A stretch of DNA of 64,000 nucleotides, taken from assembly GCF_030622045.1 (NCBI RefSeq), contig NZ_CP130886.1, forward strand, positions 1,439,557 to 1,503,556, read 5' to 3'. The notes below the pieces were generated by a model. The model made no database searches. It was not told the origin of the DNA and saw only the letters and a program-made list of their open reading frames with translations. The translations under genes were made by a program, and so were the position numbers. This stretch comes from Planctellipticum variicoloris (GTDB lineage: Bacteria > Planctomycetota > Planctomycetia > Planctomycetales > Planctomycetaceae). Shown here piece by piece: positions 42,420 through 51,095 of the stretch (within the stretch, counting starts at the first letter, position 1; the number at the start of each line of letters is the position of its first letter).

Positions 42420-43664
42420 CTCCCCCTCTCCCCGACAGCGGCTCAACACCGCCGCCGCCAGGTGGCCGCCGAAGCCGAGTGAGAGCTTGAGAACGCGCTC
42501 GATGGGGAGGCGTTCCGCGGTTCGTGGCAGCCAGGGGAGCGGGCAGGCGGGATCGGCATGGACCAGATTCGCAACCGGCGGCGCCATTTGATCCCGCAGG
42601 CTCAGCGCCGCCAGGGCCAGTTCAACGCTCCCCGCCGCTCCCAGCAGGTGTCCCAGCGCCCCCTTCACACTGACTGCCGGAATTTTTGGTAAGGCGTCGC
42701 CCAGGACCGCTGCGACCGCCTGGCTTTCGACGGCGTCGTTGAGATGCGTGCCGGTTCCGTGGAGGTGGAGCAGATCCGGGCGCTGGCCCCGCAGGACGTC
42801 GCGAATGAGTCGCTGCAGCGGTGCGCCGTCCGGAGCGAGTTGCGTCAGTCCCGTGGGGTCGGCCGCCAGCCGACCCCATTCCCAGGCGCAATACCATCGC
42901 GCTCCGCGCAACAGCGCGTGCGACTGTCGCTCCAGCACCAGGCAGGCCGCTCCCTCCCCCACCGCAAATCCTTGCCGCTGCCGATCAAAGGGACGGCAGG
43001 CGGCTGCAGGGTCCGGTTCCGGCGGAGCCAGCACGCCGAGGCGGCGGAAGGACGCCAGCACGGCAGGGGTCACTGCCGCGTCGACGCTCCCTGCCAGAAC
43101 GACTTCGCAGGCCCCTTCGTGCAGCAAGTTTACCCCCCGCAGACAGGCCGCAAGTCCGGTCGCGCAGGCCGCCACGGGGGTCAGCAGCGGACCTCGCAGA
43201 TTCCAATGCTCCGCCAGATCGACGCCCGCTGCGGAGGGCCAGAGGTCCGGAAATGGCGGCAGATCGTGCGACTGCTGGCGATGATGGACTGCCTCCCACC
43301 ATGCGGCGGTGGCGCTCAGCCCTCCCTTACTGGCGCCGAATACGCAGCCGGTTTCGCTTTCCGCCGGATCGAAGGAGGCGTCGGCGAGCGCCTCGGCGGT
43401 CGCAACCCGAGCCAGGGAGAGACTCCGGTCGCGACCGGGCAGAATTTGCCCCGCGGTCAGCGCGGCGGAGCCCCCCCAGGGACGCGGAAAGCCGACGCGC
43501 TCGAAGGCCGCACGCGACGCGTCCGGGAGCCAGTCGACGCCCCTCTCGCCGGCCAGCAGGCGTCGCCAGGTCGTTTCGCGATCGGCGCCCAGCGGCGTAA
43601 CGAGGCCGATTCCCGTGACCACAACCGGATCGACGTCGCGCGTGCTCCAGCCCCGGTCAGTCAC
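42393..43664 (-). CDS. Beta-ketoacyl-ACP synthase-like (KAS) protein
   Basis: A 423-residue thiolase-fold condensing enzyme. The catalytic triad is complete: Cys near residue 167 in [16 protein letters not shown], His in [16 protein letters not shown], and His in [20 protein letters not shown]. The N-terminal [17 protein letters not shown] is typical of KAS I/II. It is not in a standard fab cluster, so it probably serves a special lipid or secondary product. A GTG start at 43664 is preferred over a TTG at 43670. The C-terminal EALIVDR is encoded by repeat locus E, so the natural end may have been altered. It follows a 55-residue membrane peptide and a HYExAFE gene. Confidence 0.88.
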   Translation of the reverse strand: MTDRGWSTRDVDPVVVTGIGLVTPLGADRETTWRRLLAGERGVDWLPDASRAAFERVGFPRPWGGSAALTAGQILPGRDRSLSLARVATAEALADASFDPAESETGCVFGASKGGLSATAAWWEAVHHRQQSHDLPPFPDLWPSAAGVDLAEHWNLRGPLLTPVAACATGLAACLRGVNLLHEGACEVVLAGSVDAAVTPAVLASFRRLGVLAPPEPDPAAACRPFDRQRQGFAVGEGAACLVLERQSHALLRGARWYCAWEWGRLAADPTGLTQLAPDGAPLQRLIRDVLRGQRPDLLHLHGTGTHLNDAVESQAVAAVLGDALPKIPAVSVKGALGHLLGAAGSVELALAALSLRDQMAPPVANLVHADPACPLPWLPRTAERLPIERVLKLSLGFGGHLAAAVLSRCRGEGEREALIVDR

Positions 43665-43715
43665 CGTCAATCCGCCTCACCCGGCCTGCCGCGATCCACC
43701 CAGCCCGACGGGAGT

Positions 43716-43883
43716 TCAATTCCGCTGACTGCTGCGGCAGACGGCATACACCGCACCGGCCGCCAGCAGCACGAAGATTCCTGCATTCAGCAGGACGTTA
43801 TTGCCGGCCTGGGCCAGCAGCACGGATCCCGCTTCGGCGGACTGGAGGAATTCGCTGACGGCGGACAGGGCGGAGATCTTCAT
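43716..43883 (-). CDS. Small single-span membrane protein (55 aa)
   Basis: A 55-residue protein, MKISALSAVSEFLQSAEAGS at its start, with one clear hydrophobic helix (VLLNAGIFVLLAAGAVYAVC) and a short basic tail RSSQRN. Its ATG overlaps the stop of the upstream HYExAFE gene in an ATGA arrangement, which strongly suggests coupled translation and a real gene. It lies 51 bp upstream of the ketoacyl-synthase-like gene. No family recognised; it could be a membrane anchor or small regulator for this operon. Confidence 0.7.
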   Translation of the reverse strand: MKISALSAVSEFLQSAEAGSVLLAQAGNNVLLNAGIFVLLAAGAVYAVCRSSQRN

Positions 43884-44407
43884 GAGACGGTCACGCTCGG
43901 AACCAGGTGCCTGGACAACGGAAATCGCAATTCGCGAAACAACGGCGACGGCAGCCAGACCGTTTCCCAGCGGGGGGAACGGACGCGCATCCAGTCCCGG
44001 TAGGAATCGGCCCAGACGCCGAAGAACGCATACTGCCGACCGCGATGGACGAACGGAACCCCCAGCTCTGGCGGGACCTCGACCGCATTCTCTCCGAGAT
44101 CGTACGCGAAAACCAGCAGCCCCCGCGACTGTCCCCCGAACAGTTCCTGCCAGGCGGCCATTCCCGAAAGGTCTTCGTGCGTCGCCCAGTTCTCCCAGCG
44201 TCGCCCCGGTCCCCCCGCGGCAAACTGCCGTCCCTTCACATCGACCAGCCAGGTCCCCTGATCCGGGGTATAGACCAGGAAATCCAGGGATTTCAAGGAA
44301 GTCCGTTCGAGGACCGACCGCCGACGTTCGTCGACTGCGACGTACGCCGTCCGGCAGGCCCGCAGATAAGCCTCAAACGCCACATCATAATGATTGGACC
44401 GGAGCAT
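43880..44407 (-). CDS. HYExAFE family protein
   Basis: A 175-residue protein of the planctomycete HYExAFE family; the name-giving motif reads NHYDVAFEAYLRACRTAYVA at the N-terminus. The middle resembles a PD-(D/E)xK nuclease core: SLKSLDFLVYTPDQGTWLVD followed by VKGRQF, with Asp, Asp and Lys in the right spacing. Whether it is an active nuclease is unknown. I start it at the ATG at 44407, with GGAG 9 nt upstream; the ATG at 44413 and a longer open frame are possible. It heads a three-gene unit with the 55-residue membrane protein and the ketoacyl-synthase-like gene. Confidence 0.82.
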   Translation of the reverse strand: MLRSNHYDVAFEAYLRACRTAYVAVDERRRSVLERTSLKSLDFLVYTPDQGTWLVDVKGRQFAAGGPGRRWENWATHEDLSGMAAWQELFGGQSRGLLVFAYDLGENAVEVPPELGVPFVHRGRQYAFFGVWADSYRDWMRVRSPRWETVWLPSPLFRELRFPLSRHLVPSVTVS

Positions 44408-44651
44408 GCGCATCGTCTCCACCGCGGTGCTCTGCACTATGAGACATCCGTCCCGGTCAATCAACACGGAATTTCCATTTTGGCCCGTTTCTTGGAGCCT
44501 CGATCGATCGTCGCAGTTGGCGAGTCCGTCGGCCCTCGCTATCGTCGGCGGTCGAAGCTTGCGAGTTTCTGATCCCGGTCGCCGTTGCGGCCCGGTGTCG
44601 TCCCCCCCGGTCTCCCGAACCCGAATTGCCGGCCTGCAGCCAGGAACCCCC

Positions 44652-45887
44652 GTGGAACTGAGAATCGAATACGGCACGACCGGCCAACTGACCTTGGAGA
44701 CCGGGGCCGACGCGGATGTTCAGTGGAAACCCGGCCCGGCGGCGCTGGCCCGCCCGATCGATGCCGTTCGGGAAGCCTTGGCGGCGCCTCTGGAGTATCC
44801 GGCTCTCGCCGCCGCGCTTGTGCCGGGTGATCGCGTCGTCATGGCTCTCGATCCCGGCCTGCCCGGTCTGGCGGACGTGCTGACCGGGATCTGGAGCGTT
44901 CTCGCCGAAGCCGGCATTCGCCCGGAAGACCTGCTGCTCCTCCAACCGGCCTCGCTGACGCCGCGGCAGTCGCTCGATCCCCGGTCCGCGCTTCCGGCGG
45001 AAATTCGGGCGGCGGTCGGCTGGCAAATGCACCAGCCTGCCGCCGACAACTCGACCGGCTATCTCGCCACCAGCCTCTCCGGTGAACGAGTCTATCTGGC
45101 TCGCGAGCTCCTGGACGCCGACTTCGTCCTGCCCGTCGGCCGCCTGGGCTTCGACCCGGTGCTGGGCTACCGCGGCGCCGCCAGCCTCTTTTACCCGGGA
45201 CTGTCCAGCCCCGACGCGTTTGTCCGCGCCCACGGGCAGGGGCATTCCGAACTTCGTCCCGAAGATGATCGTCCCCTGCGGCAGCTCATCGACGAAGCCG
45301 CCTGGCTGCTGGGAGTCCAGTTCGGCGTTCAAGTCATACCGTCCGCCACGGGCATCGCCGCCGTCCTGGCAGGGAGTCTGGAAGCGACCATTCGCGAGGG
45401 ACGCCGCCAGCTCGACATCGGCTGGAGAATCACTCAGCACGAGCGTCGCGAAACCGTCCTCGTGTCTGTTCGACCGGCGGCAGGTCCGACGACCTGGGAC
45501 GAGGTCGGCGCCGCCCTGGAAGTGGCCCGGAAACTTGTGACGCGCGGCGGTCGCATCGTGCTCCTGACCGATCTGGAGGCCACCCCCGGCCCCGGAGTCG
45601 AAATGGTCCGCAATCGGCGCTCCCCATCCGACGCGCTGCAGCCCCTCCGCCGCGAGTCCCCTCCCGACCTGGTTCCCGCCACCCAGTGGACCCAGGCCGC
45701 CGACTGGGCGTCGCTCTACCTGCTCAGTCGCCTGGAAAGCAACCTGGCCGAAGATCTCTTTGCGATCCCCCTCGAAAACGAACGGGAAGTGCAGCGACTC
45801 CTCGGAGGGGCGGAAGACTGCCTGGCGATCGCCGGGGCGCAGTTTGCCTACGGCGAGATTACCGACGACGAAGAAGAAGAGGAATGA
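44652..45887 (+). CDS. LarA-like (DUF2088) protein lacking key catalytic residues
   Basis: A 411-residue protein of the lactate racemase (LarA) superfamily. It starts at GTG with AGGA 7 nt upstream. The N-terminal domain shows LRIEYGTTGQL, ARPIDAVREALAAPLEYPAL and VPGDRVVMALDPGLPGLADV, as in LarA. The MHQPAADNSTGYLATSLSGE block keeps the histidine that matches His108 of the Lactiplantibacillus enzyme. In the next block the positions of His174 and of Lys184, which holds the nickel-pincer cofactor, read Asp and Ser (GFDPVLGYRGAASLFYPGL). It therefore may not bind the cofactor in the known way. The C-terminus is very acidic. It is divergent from the HYExAFE operon. Confidence 0.78.
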   Translation: MELRIEYGTTGQLTLETGADADVQWKPGPAALARPIDAVREALAAPLEYPALAAALVPGDRVVMALDPGLPGLADVLTGIWSVLAEAGIRPEDLLLLQPASLTPRQSLDPRSALPAEIRAAVGWQMHQPAADNSTGYLATSLSGERVYLARELLDADFVLPVGRLGFDPVLGYRGAASLFYPGLSSPDAFVRAHGQGHSELRPEDDRPLRQLIDEAAWLLGVQFGVQVIPSATGIAAVLAGSLEATIREGRRQLDIGWRITQHERRETVLVSVRPAAGPTTWDEVGAALEVARKLVTRGGRIVLLTDLEATPGPGVEMVRNRRSPSDALQPLRRESPPDLVPATQWTQAADWASLYLLSRLESNLAEDLFAIPLENEREVQRLLGGAEDCLAIAGAQFAYGEITDDEEEEE

Positions 45888-45898
45888 AGAGGATTCAC

Positions 45899-46117
45899 CG
45901 CGGAGACGCGGAGGACGCGGAGTTCAGAAGGGAAGATTAAAGAAAGTGAAAAGTGAGTACTGAAGAGTGAGTCGTGCAGAATAAGGCAGTAAGATTCGAC
46001 GGCGCTGGAGCGAATCTCTCGACTTCGGGAACACTTTACACTCATCACTACTCACTTTTCACTTTTCACTTTCCGGACTCTTCTTCTGCATTTCTCTGCG
46101 TCCTCCGCGTCTCCGCG
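45899..46117. repeat. Repeat locus F: nested inverted repeat with heptamer tracts
   Basis: A 219-bp element between two plus-strand genes. The outer arms 45899-45918 and 46098-46117 are perfectly complementary over 20 bp and are built from the 7-mer CGCGGAG. The inner arms 45943-45959 and 46049-46065 are perfectly complementary over 17 bp. The inner left tract (from 45943) reads AAAGTGA, AAAGTGA, GTACTGA, AGAGTGA; the right tract (46033-46074) reads ACTTTAC, ACTCATC, ACTACTC, ACTTTTC, ACTTTTC, ACTTTCC. No transposase or terminal duplication was seen. Confidence 0.85.
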
Positions 46118-46178
46118 TTGAGATCCTCTTCCATCGAATTTAATCAATACAAGCCGGCTGCGGCAGAGGAAATTGAGC

Positions 46179-46715
46179 GTGTTGCCATCTGAGGACTGGG
46201 ATGCCGAGTCGCGGTTTCGTGCGGGGTGGGACTCCGTGGCGATCGCTCGGAGCGTGCATTATTCGCTGTTCACCTTCGGCGAATCGGACCTCCCCTACTA
46301 TCTGGTGTTGAAACCTGCCGAGCCGACGCGGCAGGTGGCCATTGTGCGGGGGGACGTCAAGATCACCCGCCCCCTGATCATTACGCCGGACAACGCCGAG
46401 CCCGAGTTGCGGGACTTCTTCGAAGACCTGGACGATGCGCAGCTCGCCCAGTTTCTGCTGGCCCGGACCGCCTCTTTTTCGCATCTCCGGCTGCAGAACC
46501 AGTCGGGACCGAAGCGGATTGTCAGCGACAGCGTCGACGAGGCGGTCGACCGCCTCAATCGTCAGCTCGATGCGGAAGACGAAGACCGCGTCGCGATCCT
46601 GACCGCCCCGGAACATCTCGCCGGTCTCGCCGTGCTGCGTTACGCTACGGAGCGAGTGCTGCAGAGCGCTCCCGGCAATATCACCGAGCTGCGCGAAAAG
46701 GGCTTCCTCCCCTGA
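46179..46715 (+). CDS. Conserved-looking protein of unknown function
   Basis: A soluble, acidic protein of 178 residues. The GTG at 46179 is preferred because AGGA lies 8 nt upstream; a TTG at 46173 is too close to that site. It opens MLPSEDWDAESRFRAGWDSV and contains YSLFTFGESDLPYYLVLKPA and SVDEAVDRLNRQLDAEDEDR. There is no signal peptide, membrane segment or recognised motif. The good codon pattern and ribosome-binding site make it a real gene. It stands between repeat locus F and a strong hairpin region. Confidence 0.7.
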   Translation: MLPSEDWDAESRFRAGWDSVAIARSVHYSLFTFGESDLPYYLVLKPAEPTRQVAIVRGDVKITRPLIITPDNAEPELRDFFEDLDDAQLAQFLLARTASFSHLRLQNQSGPKRIVSDSVDEAVDRLNRQLDAEDEDRVAILTAPEHLAGLAVLRYATERVLQSAPGNITELREKGFLP

Positions 46716-46735
46716 CGCACGCGGCTGGCGCGAAC

Positions 46736-46791
46736 GACGCCCGGTCTCAAGAAAAAGGAGAGACCGGGCGTCGGCAGGCCGACGCCCGGTC
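46736..46791 (+). terminator. Alternative hairpins after the 46179 gene
   Basis: Three arms can form two mutually exclusive stems. Arm 1 (46736-46748) pairs with 46760-46772 in a perfect 13-bp stem around AAGAAAAAGGA. Arm 2 (46762-46775) can instead pair with arm 3 (46778-46791) in a perfect 14-bp stem with a 2-nt loop. Arms 1 and 3 share the sequence GACGCCCGGTC. It lies 20 bp after the gene stop and also in the path of murF transcripts from the other side. No T-run follows. Confidence 0.7.
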
Positions 46792-46990
46792 CTGACCCCG
46801 CCTGGCGGCTGGCACGGAACGGTGATGGACCCAGTCGCCACCGTTTCGCAAGTTCCAGCACGCTGGCCCGGCTTACACCGGACTCGACGACGAATTCCCG
46901 CAAATTCTTCGCCTCAGACGGGATCGGCCAAGCTCCTTCAATTTTTGGACGGGTTCGTCAGAAACCCTCGAATGAACGCCCCCTGTTGCG

Positions 46991-48451
46991 TCAGGCCACC
47001 TGACGCCCGACCACCCGATGACCGGAGTCCTCCGCAAGTTGTTCTAACCAGCTCACGACCCGCTCCATCTGCATCGCCCGCGAACCTTTGACCAGGACGA
47101 CCGCCCCGGGCTCCAGCCAGCAGTCGAGCAACAGCCGTAAGATTTCCAGATCGTCCGTCGCGGCGATCCGCCCCGACGTCAGTCCTCCCTCCCGTGCGCC
47201 CCGGGCCAGCTCGTCGGCGGAGTCCCCGTAGGCCAGGAGTGCGTCGATTCCGGCTGCAGCCGCGTGTCGGCCAATGTTGCGATGTTCCTCCGGACCGCAC
47301 TCTCCCAGTTCCCGCATATCGCCGAGCACGGCGATCCGCCGGGCGGACCGGCCGAAATCGAGATCGCGAAGCACATTGAGCGCGGCCGCCATTGACGTCG
47401 GACTGGCGTTATAGCTGTCATCGATCACCGTCCATAGTCCGATTTGCCGCGGGCGGCAGCGACCGTCGACGGGCTCAAACCGGGCCAGACCGCGGGCGAT
47501 CGCGCCAGAGTTCATTCCGATCTCGCGTCCGACCGCAATCGCCAGGAGCGCGTTGGCCAGAAAATGACGCCCCGTCGCCGGGACCGAATAGTCCTGACCG
47601 TTGACGCGGAACTGCAGCGACCCCGCGGTCGCCCGGACTTGCACCGGCCAGAGGTGGTTCTGCTGGTGTTCGCCGACGAAGATCACCGGGCAGGCCGCCC
47701 GGCGGGCCATGTCCCGCACGACCGGATCGTCGCCCGGCAGCACGGCAAATCCGCTGGATGGAAGGGCTTCGAGCAATTCGCCTTTGCCGCGAATGATCCC
47801 TTCAACCCCGCCGAACGACTTCGCATGCGCCTTTCCGATCGAAGTGATCAGGCCCACCTCCGGGCGGGCGATCGCGCACAGATCGCGAATTTCGCCGACC
47901 CGGTCGGCTCCCAGTTCCAGGACGGCAAATTCATCAGACTGCCGCAGTTCCAGCAATGTCTGCGGCAGACCGTAGAGGTTGTTGAGATTTGCCGCCGAGC
48001 GCATGCCCTGATACTGCTCGCTCAAGGCGGCGTAGACCAGCTCCCGGGTGGTCGTTTTGCCGACGCTTCCGGTGACGCCGATCACAAGAGCGTCGCTCTG
48101 CCGCCTCCGCCAGCCGGCCAGCTCTCCCCAGGCAGCCAGCGTGTCGCGGACAATCAGCCGCGGGACGGCCAGTTCCCCATGCGCCTCGTCGACAACCGCC
48201 AGAACCGCCCCGGACGCAACGGCGGTCGGCACAAAGTCGTGCGCGTCAAATCGCGGACCTCGAAACGCCCAGAAGGCGTCCCCCGGCTGCAATGTTCGAG
48301 AGTCGGTCCCGAAGCGGACAATTTCCGTCAGTCCGACCGGGACATCCGCCAGCCGTCCGCCAGTCGCCGCTACCAGATCCTTCAGCCGCAGACGTTCCAC
48401 GTCAGCCTCCAGATCGGTTGAAGGGGAAAAGAACCGAAGGCCGGCGGTCAT
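46991..48451 (-). CDS. murF: UDP-N-acetylmuramoyl-tripeptide--D-alanyl-D-alanine ligase
   Basis: MurF adds D-Ala-D-Ala to the muramyl tripeptide, the last soluble step of peptidoglycan precursor synthesis; 486 residues. The ATP loop is VTGSVGKTTTRELVYAAL near residue 113. AANLNNLYGLPQTLLEL and VIDDSYNASPTSMAAALNVL, followed by AVLGDMRELGE, are typical MurF signatures. The ATG at 48451 overlaps the murE stop in an ATGA arrangement, so the two are translationally coupled. The open frame continues far upstream, but that part is only murE read out of frame. The N-terminal residues resemble other MurF substrate-binding domains. Confidence 0.94.
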   Translation of the reverse strand: MTAGLRFFSPSTDLEADVERLRLKDLVAATGGRLADVPVGLTEIVRFGTDSRTLQPGDAFWAFRGPRFDAHDFVPTAVASGAVLAVVDEAHGELAVPRLIVRDTLAAWGELAGWRRRQSDALVIGVTGSVGKTTTRELVYAALSEQYQGMRSAANLNNLYGLPQTLLELRQSDEFAVLELGADRVGEIRDLCAIARPEVGLITSIGKAHAKSFGGVEGIIRGKGELLEALPSSGFAVLPGDDPVVRDMARRAACPVIFVGEHQQNHLWPVQVRATAGSLQFRVNGQDYSVPATGRHFLANALLAIAVGREIGMNSGAIARGLARFEPVDGRCRPRQIGLWTVIDDSYNASPTSMAAALNVLRDLDFGRSARRIAVLGDMRELGECGPEEHRNIGRHAAAAGIDALLAYGDSADELARGAREGGLTSGRIAATDDLEILRLLLDCWLEPGAVVLVKGSRAMQMERVVSWLEQLAEDSGHRVVGRQVA

Positions 48452-49980
48452 CCCACACGCGCAAAACTCCGGGGAGATGCTGTCGGCAGGCTCAGATTCC
48501 ACTCCGTCGTCAGCCGACTCAACCATTGCCGGACGACCTGACGATCGTCGAACGGCAGACGCTCCGCACCGATGATCTGCTCCTGCTCGTGTCCCTTCCC
48601 GGCGACCAGCACGCAATCGCCCGGAACCGCCAGTTCGAGCGCCCGGCGGATCGCTACGGACCGGTCGACTTCGACGATCGGCCGCGCGCCGGCCATCCCC
48701 GCCAGAATCTCCTCGATAATCCGCTCCGGGACTTCGGATCGTGGATTGTCGCTGGTCGCGATCTGCACGTCGGCGTGGAGCGCCGCCCGCCCCATCAGCG
48801 GCCGCTTTTCCCGGTCGCGATCCCCCCCCGCGCCGAACACGACAATCAGCCGGCCCGGCGTCATGCTCCGCAGCGCCTGCAGGCAGCGGGCGAGGGCGTC
48901 GTCGGTGTGGGCGTAGTCCACGAACACGTCGAACGGCTGACCGCAGGCGATCCGCTCCAGCCGTCCCGGCACCACGCAGAACTGCTCCAGTCCGGCGGAA
49001 ATCTGCTCGGGGGAAAGTCCGAATCCGCTGAGAATGGCGGCCGCCGTCAGGCAGTTCGCGACGTTGTAGCGACCAATCAAGGTCGTATGGCACTCGACCG
49101 TCCGGCCGTGAATCGAAAGTTGAAACGCCGTTCCCCGCAGCGACTCCTCGCGCAACTGCGCGGTTACGTCCGCGGCGTTCCCCAGCGACGTGGCGATCAG
49201 ATTGCGCGACGAATCCACGCGCTCGCGGAGCGCCCAGGCGCCCGGATCATCCCGGTTCAACACCACCAGTCCGCCGGGACGAATCGACTCCAGCAGCCGG
49301 AATTTGGCCGACTGGTACGCCTCGAATGTCCCGTGGTAGTCGAAGTGGTCCCGCGTGATATTCGTGATCGCGCCGCACTGCAGCTCGGTCCCGGAAATCC
49401 GACGCTGATCCAGTGCGTGGCTGGAGACTTCGATGGCCGCAAAACCCGCCCCGCGACGGACCATGCGGGCCAGCCAGGCCGCCTGGATTTCGGGACCGGG
49501 CGTCGTCAAGGCGGAGGGCTCGGTCGTCCAGCCGTCGCTGTATTCGACGGTGCCGAGCACGCCGCACCGCTCCCGGTGGAACTCCAGGATCGATCGCACG
49601 AGCCAGGTCACCGTGGTCTTGCCGTTGGTCCCAGTGACGCCGGCGACCTTGAGCTGCCGCGATGGCCAACCGCATCGGAAAGCGCAGATCTCCGCAAATG
49701 CGGCCCGCACGTCCTGGACGACGCACTGGGGAACGGGAATGTCGGGGATGGGACGGTCGACGATCAGTCCCGCGGCTCCACGGGACAGCGCGTCCCGGAT
49801 GAACTCACATCCGTTGAGCTGGCGTCCCCGAATGACGGCGAACAGGCTCTTCGGGCGGCAGGTCCGGCTGTCGGCCGTCACGTGCGTGGCCCGCAAATCC
49901 GCGCAGCCCACAAAACTGGCCTGGGGAAACAGACGACGCAGACTGATGATGATCGGCGGTTGAACGACGGCGTCACCCAC
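48448..49980 (-). CDS. murE: UDP-N-acetylmuramoyl-tripeptide synthetase, meso-DAP type
   Basis: MurE adds the third amino acid to the muramyl dipeptide; 510 residues starting at GTG. The ATP loop is VAGVTGTNGKTTVTWLVRSI near residue 118. The substrate-specificity motif reads TSDNPRSE, and DNPR is the form that selects meso-diaminopimelate. VDYAHTDDALARCLQAL and LVAGKGHEQEQ are further Mur ligase signatures. It is coupled to murF by a 4-nt overlap. The diverging plus strand carries uppS and cdsA. No mraY or other mur gene is in the window. Confidence 0.95.
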   Translation of the reverse strand: MGDAVVQPPIIISLRRLFPQASFVGCADLRATHVTADSRTCRPKSLFAVIRGRQLNGCEFIRDALSRGAAGLIVDRPIPDIPVPQCVVQDVRAAFAEICAFRCGWPSRQLKVAGVTGTNGKTTVTWLVRSILEFHRERCGVLGTVEYSDGWTTEPSALTTPGPEIQAAWLARMVRRGAGFAAIEVSSHALDQRRISGTELQCGAITNITRDHFDYHGTFEAYQSAKFRLLESIRPGGLVVLNRDDPGAWALRERVDSSRNLIATSLGNAADVTAQLREESLRGTAFQLSIHGRTVECHTTLIGRYNVANCLTAAAILSGFGLSPEQISAGLEQFCVVPGRLERIACGQPFDVFVDYAHTDDALARCLQALRSMTPGRLIVVFGAGGDRDREKRPLMGRAALHADVQIATSDNPRSEVPERIIEEILAGMAGARPIVEVDRSVAIRRALELAVPGDCVLVAGKGHEQEQIIGAERLPFDDRQVVRQWLSRLTTEWNLSLPTASPRSFARVG

Positions 49981-50294
49981 AGCATACGCCTCCCTGCGGG
50001 GCTGACGGGCGGGATCGAACGCAGACCGAACGTCACGGCCAGCTTCGAGAATCTCTCTGCATCGGAAAGGGGGATTCTCGCGATTCGGGAAATCACGTCA
50101 AGATGAATGGGTGGCGCAGCTTGCGCACTGACGCCCCGTTCGTCGGCACGTTCGGCATTCCAGGTTCCACGAACGGCCGGCTGGATGGCGTCCGGACCAG
50201 TCCTTGCGGCCGAACTCCCCATCGCGATGTTTTGACAGTTGCTGCCGACGGCAAATCCGCCACAATGGCAGACTGGAGGTCTCGTCGCTTTCGC

Positions 50295-51089
50295 ATGGCA
50301 TCCCTCGCCCCCCCCGCTGACACCTTGCCGACAGCTCCTGCTCCCTATTCCCCGGCGGAGCTGGAGCAGTTCGGGCTTTGCGCCGAACGTATGCCGCAAC
50401 ACATCGCCATCATTATGGACGGCAACGGGCGCTGGGCGCAGGCGCAGGGACTTCCCCGGATCGAAGGGCATCAGCGCGGCGTCCTCGTCGTCCGCGACAT
50501 CGTCGAGGAATGCTCCCGCCTCGGCGTCAAGCAGCTCACGCTCTATTGTTTCAGCAGCGAGAACTGGAAGCGGCCCGAGCTGGAACTGAAGCTGCTGATG
50601 GAACTGCTGGAGCGGTATCTCATCGACGAACGTCCGGAAATTTTGCGGCAGAACCTGCAGTTCTCCGTCATCGGCCGCCGGGAAGGCCTCGGCGAAGGGG
50701 TCCTCCGCGAGATGCAGCGGACCACCGATCTGAGCCGCGGAAACACCGGCATGCGGCTGTGCCTCGCCGTCAACTACGGCAGCCGGTGCGAACTGGTCGA
50801 CGCCGCCCGGGCGCTGGCCGAAGACGTGAAGCAGGGCCGGCTGAACCCCGAGGAGATCACGGAGGAAGCTCTGGCCGACCGCCTCTACACGGCCGGCATG
50901 CCGGATCCCGACCTGGTAATCCGGACCGCCGGCGAGCTGCGCGTCAGCAACTTTCTGCTCTGGCAGATCAGTTACGCGGAACTGTGGGTCACTTCGCTGT
51001 GCTGGCCGGATTTTGACCGGGAGGTCCTGCTGTCGGCCCTGCGTGACTTTGGGTCTCGAAACCGTCGCTTTGGCGGACTTTCAAGCTGA
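50295..51089 (+). CDS. uppS: Undecaprenyl diphosphate synthase (cis-prenyltransferase)
   Basis: A 264-residue enzyme that builds the C55 lipid carrier for cell-wall synthesis. The signature HIAIIMDGNGRWAQAQGLPR has the catalytic Asp, LYCFSSENWKRP follows, and the C-terminal DPDLVIRTAGELRVSNFLLW block holds the conserved Arg. The ATG at 50295 gives a 30-residue extension before the core; ATGs at 50265 and 50391 are alternatives, and none has an ideal ribosome-binding site. cdsA follows after 6 bp. It is divergent from murE. Confidence 0.95.
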   Translation: MASLAPPADTLPTAPAPYSPAELEQFGLCAERMPQHIAIIMDGNGRWAQAQGLPRIEGHQRGVLVVRDIVEECSRLGVKQLTLYCFSSENWKRPELELKLLMELLERYLIDERPEILRQNLQFSVIGRREGLGEGVLREMQRTTDLSRGNTGMRLCLAVNYGSRCELVDAARALAEDVKQGRLNPEEITEEALADRLYTAGMPDPDLVIRTAGELRVSNFLLWQISYAELWVTSLCWPDFDREVLLSALRDFGSRNRRFGGLSS

Positions 51090-51095
51090 GGCACT

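Noticed and set aside
45899-46117. Insertion sequence remnant
   Set aside because: No transposase fragment or target duplication; the arms are made of short repeated words, so I class it with the heptamer repeats.
48452-49093. N-terminal extension of the murF open frame
   Set aside because: It is murE read in another frame; murF properly starts at the ATGA overlap at 48451.
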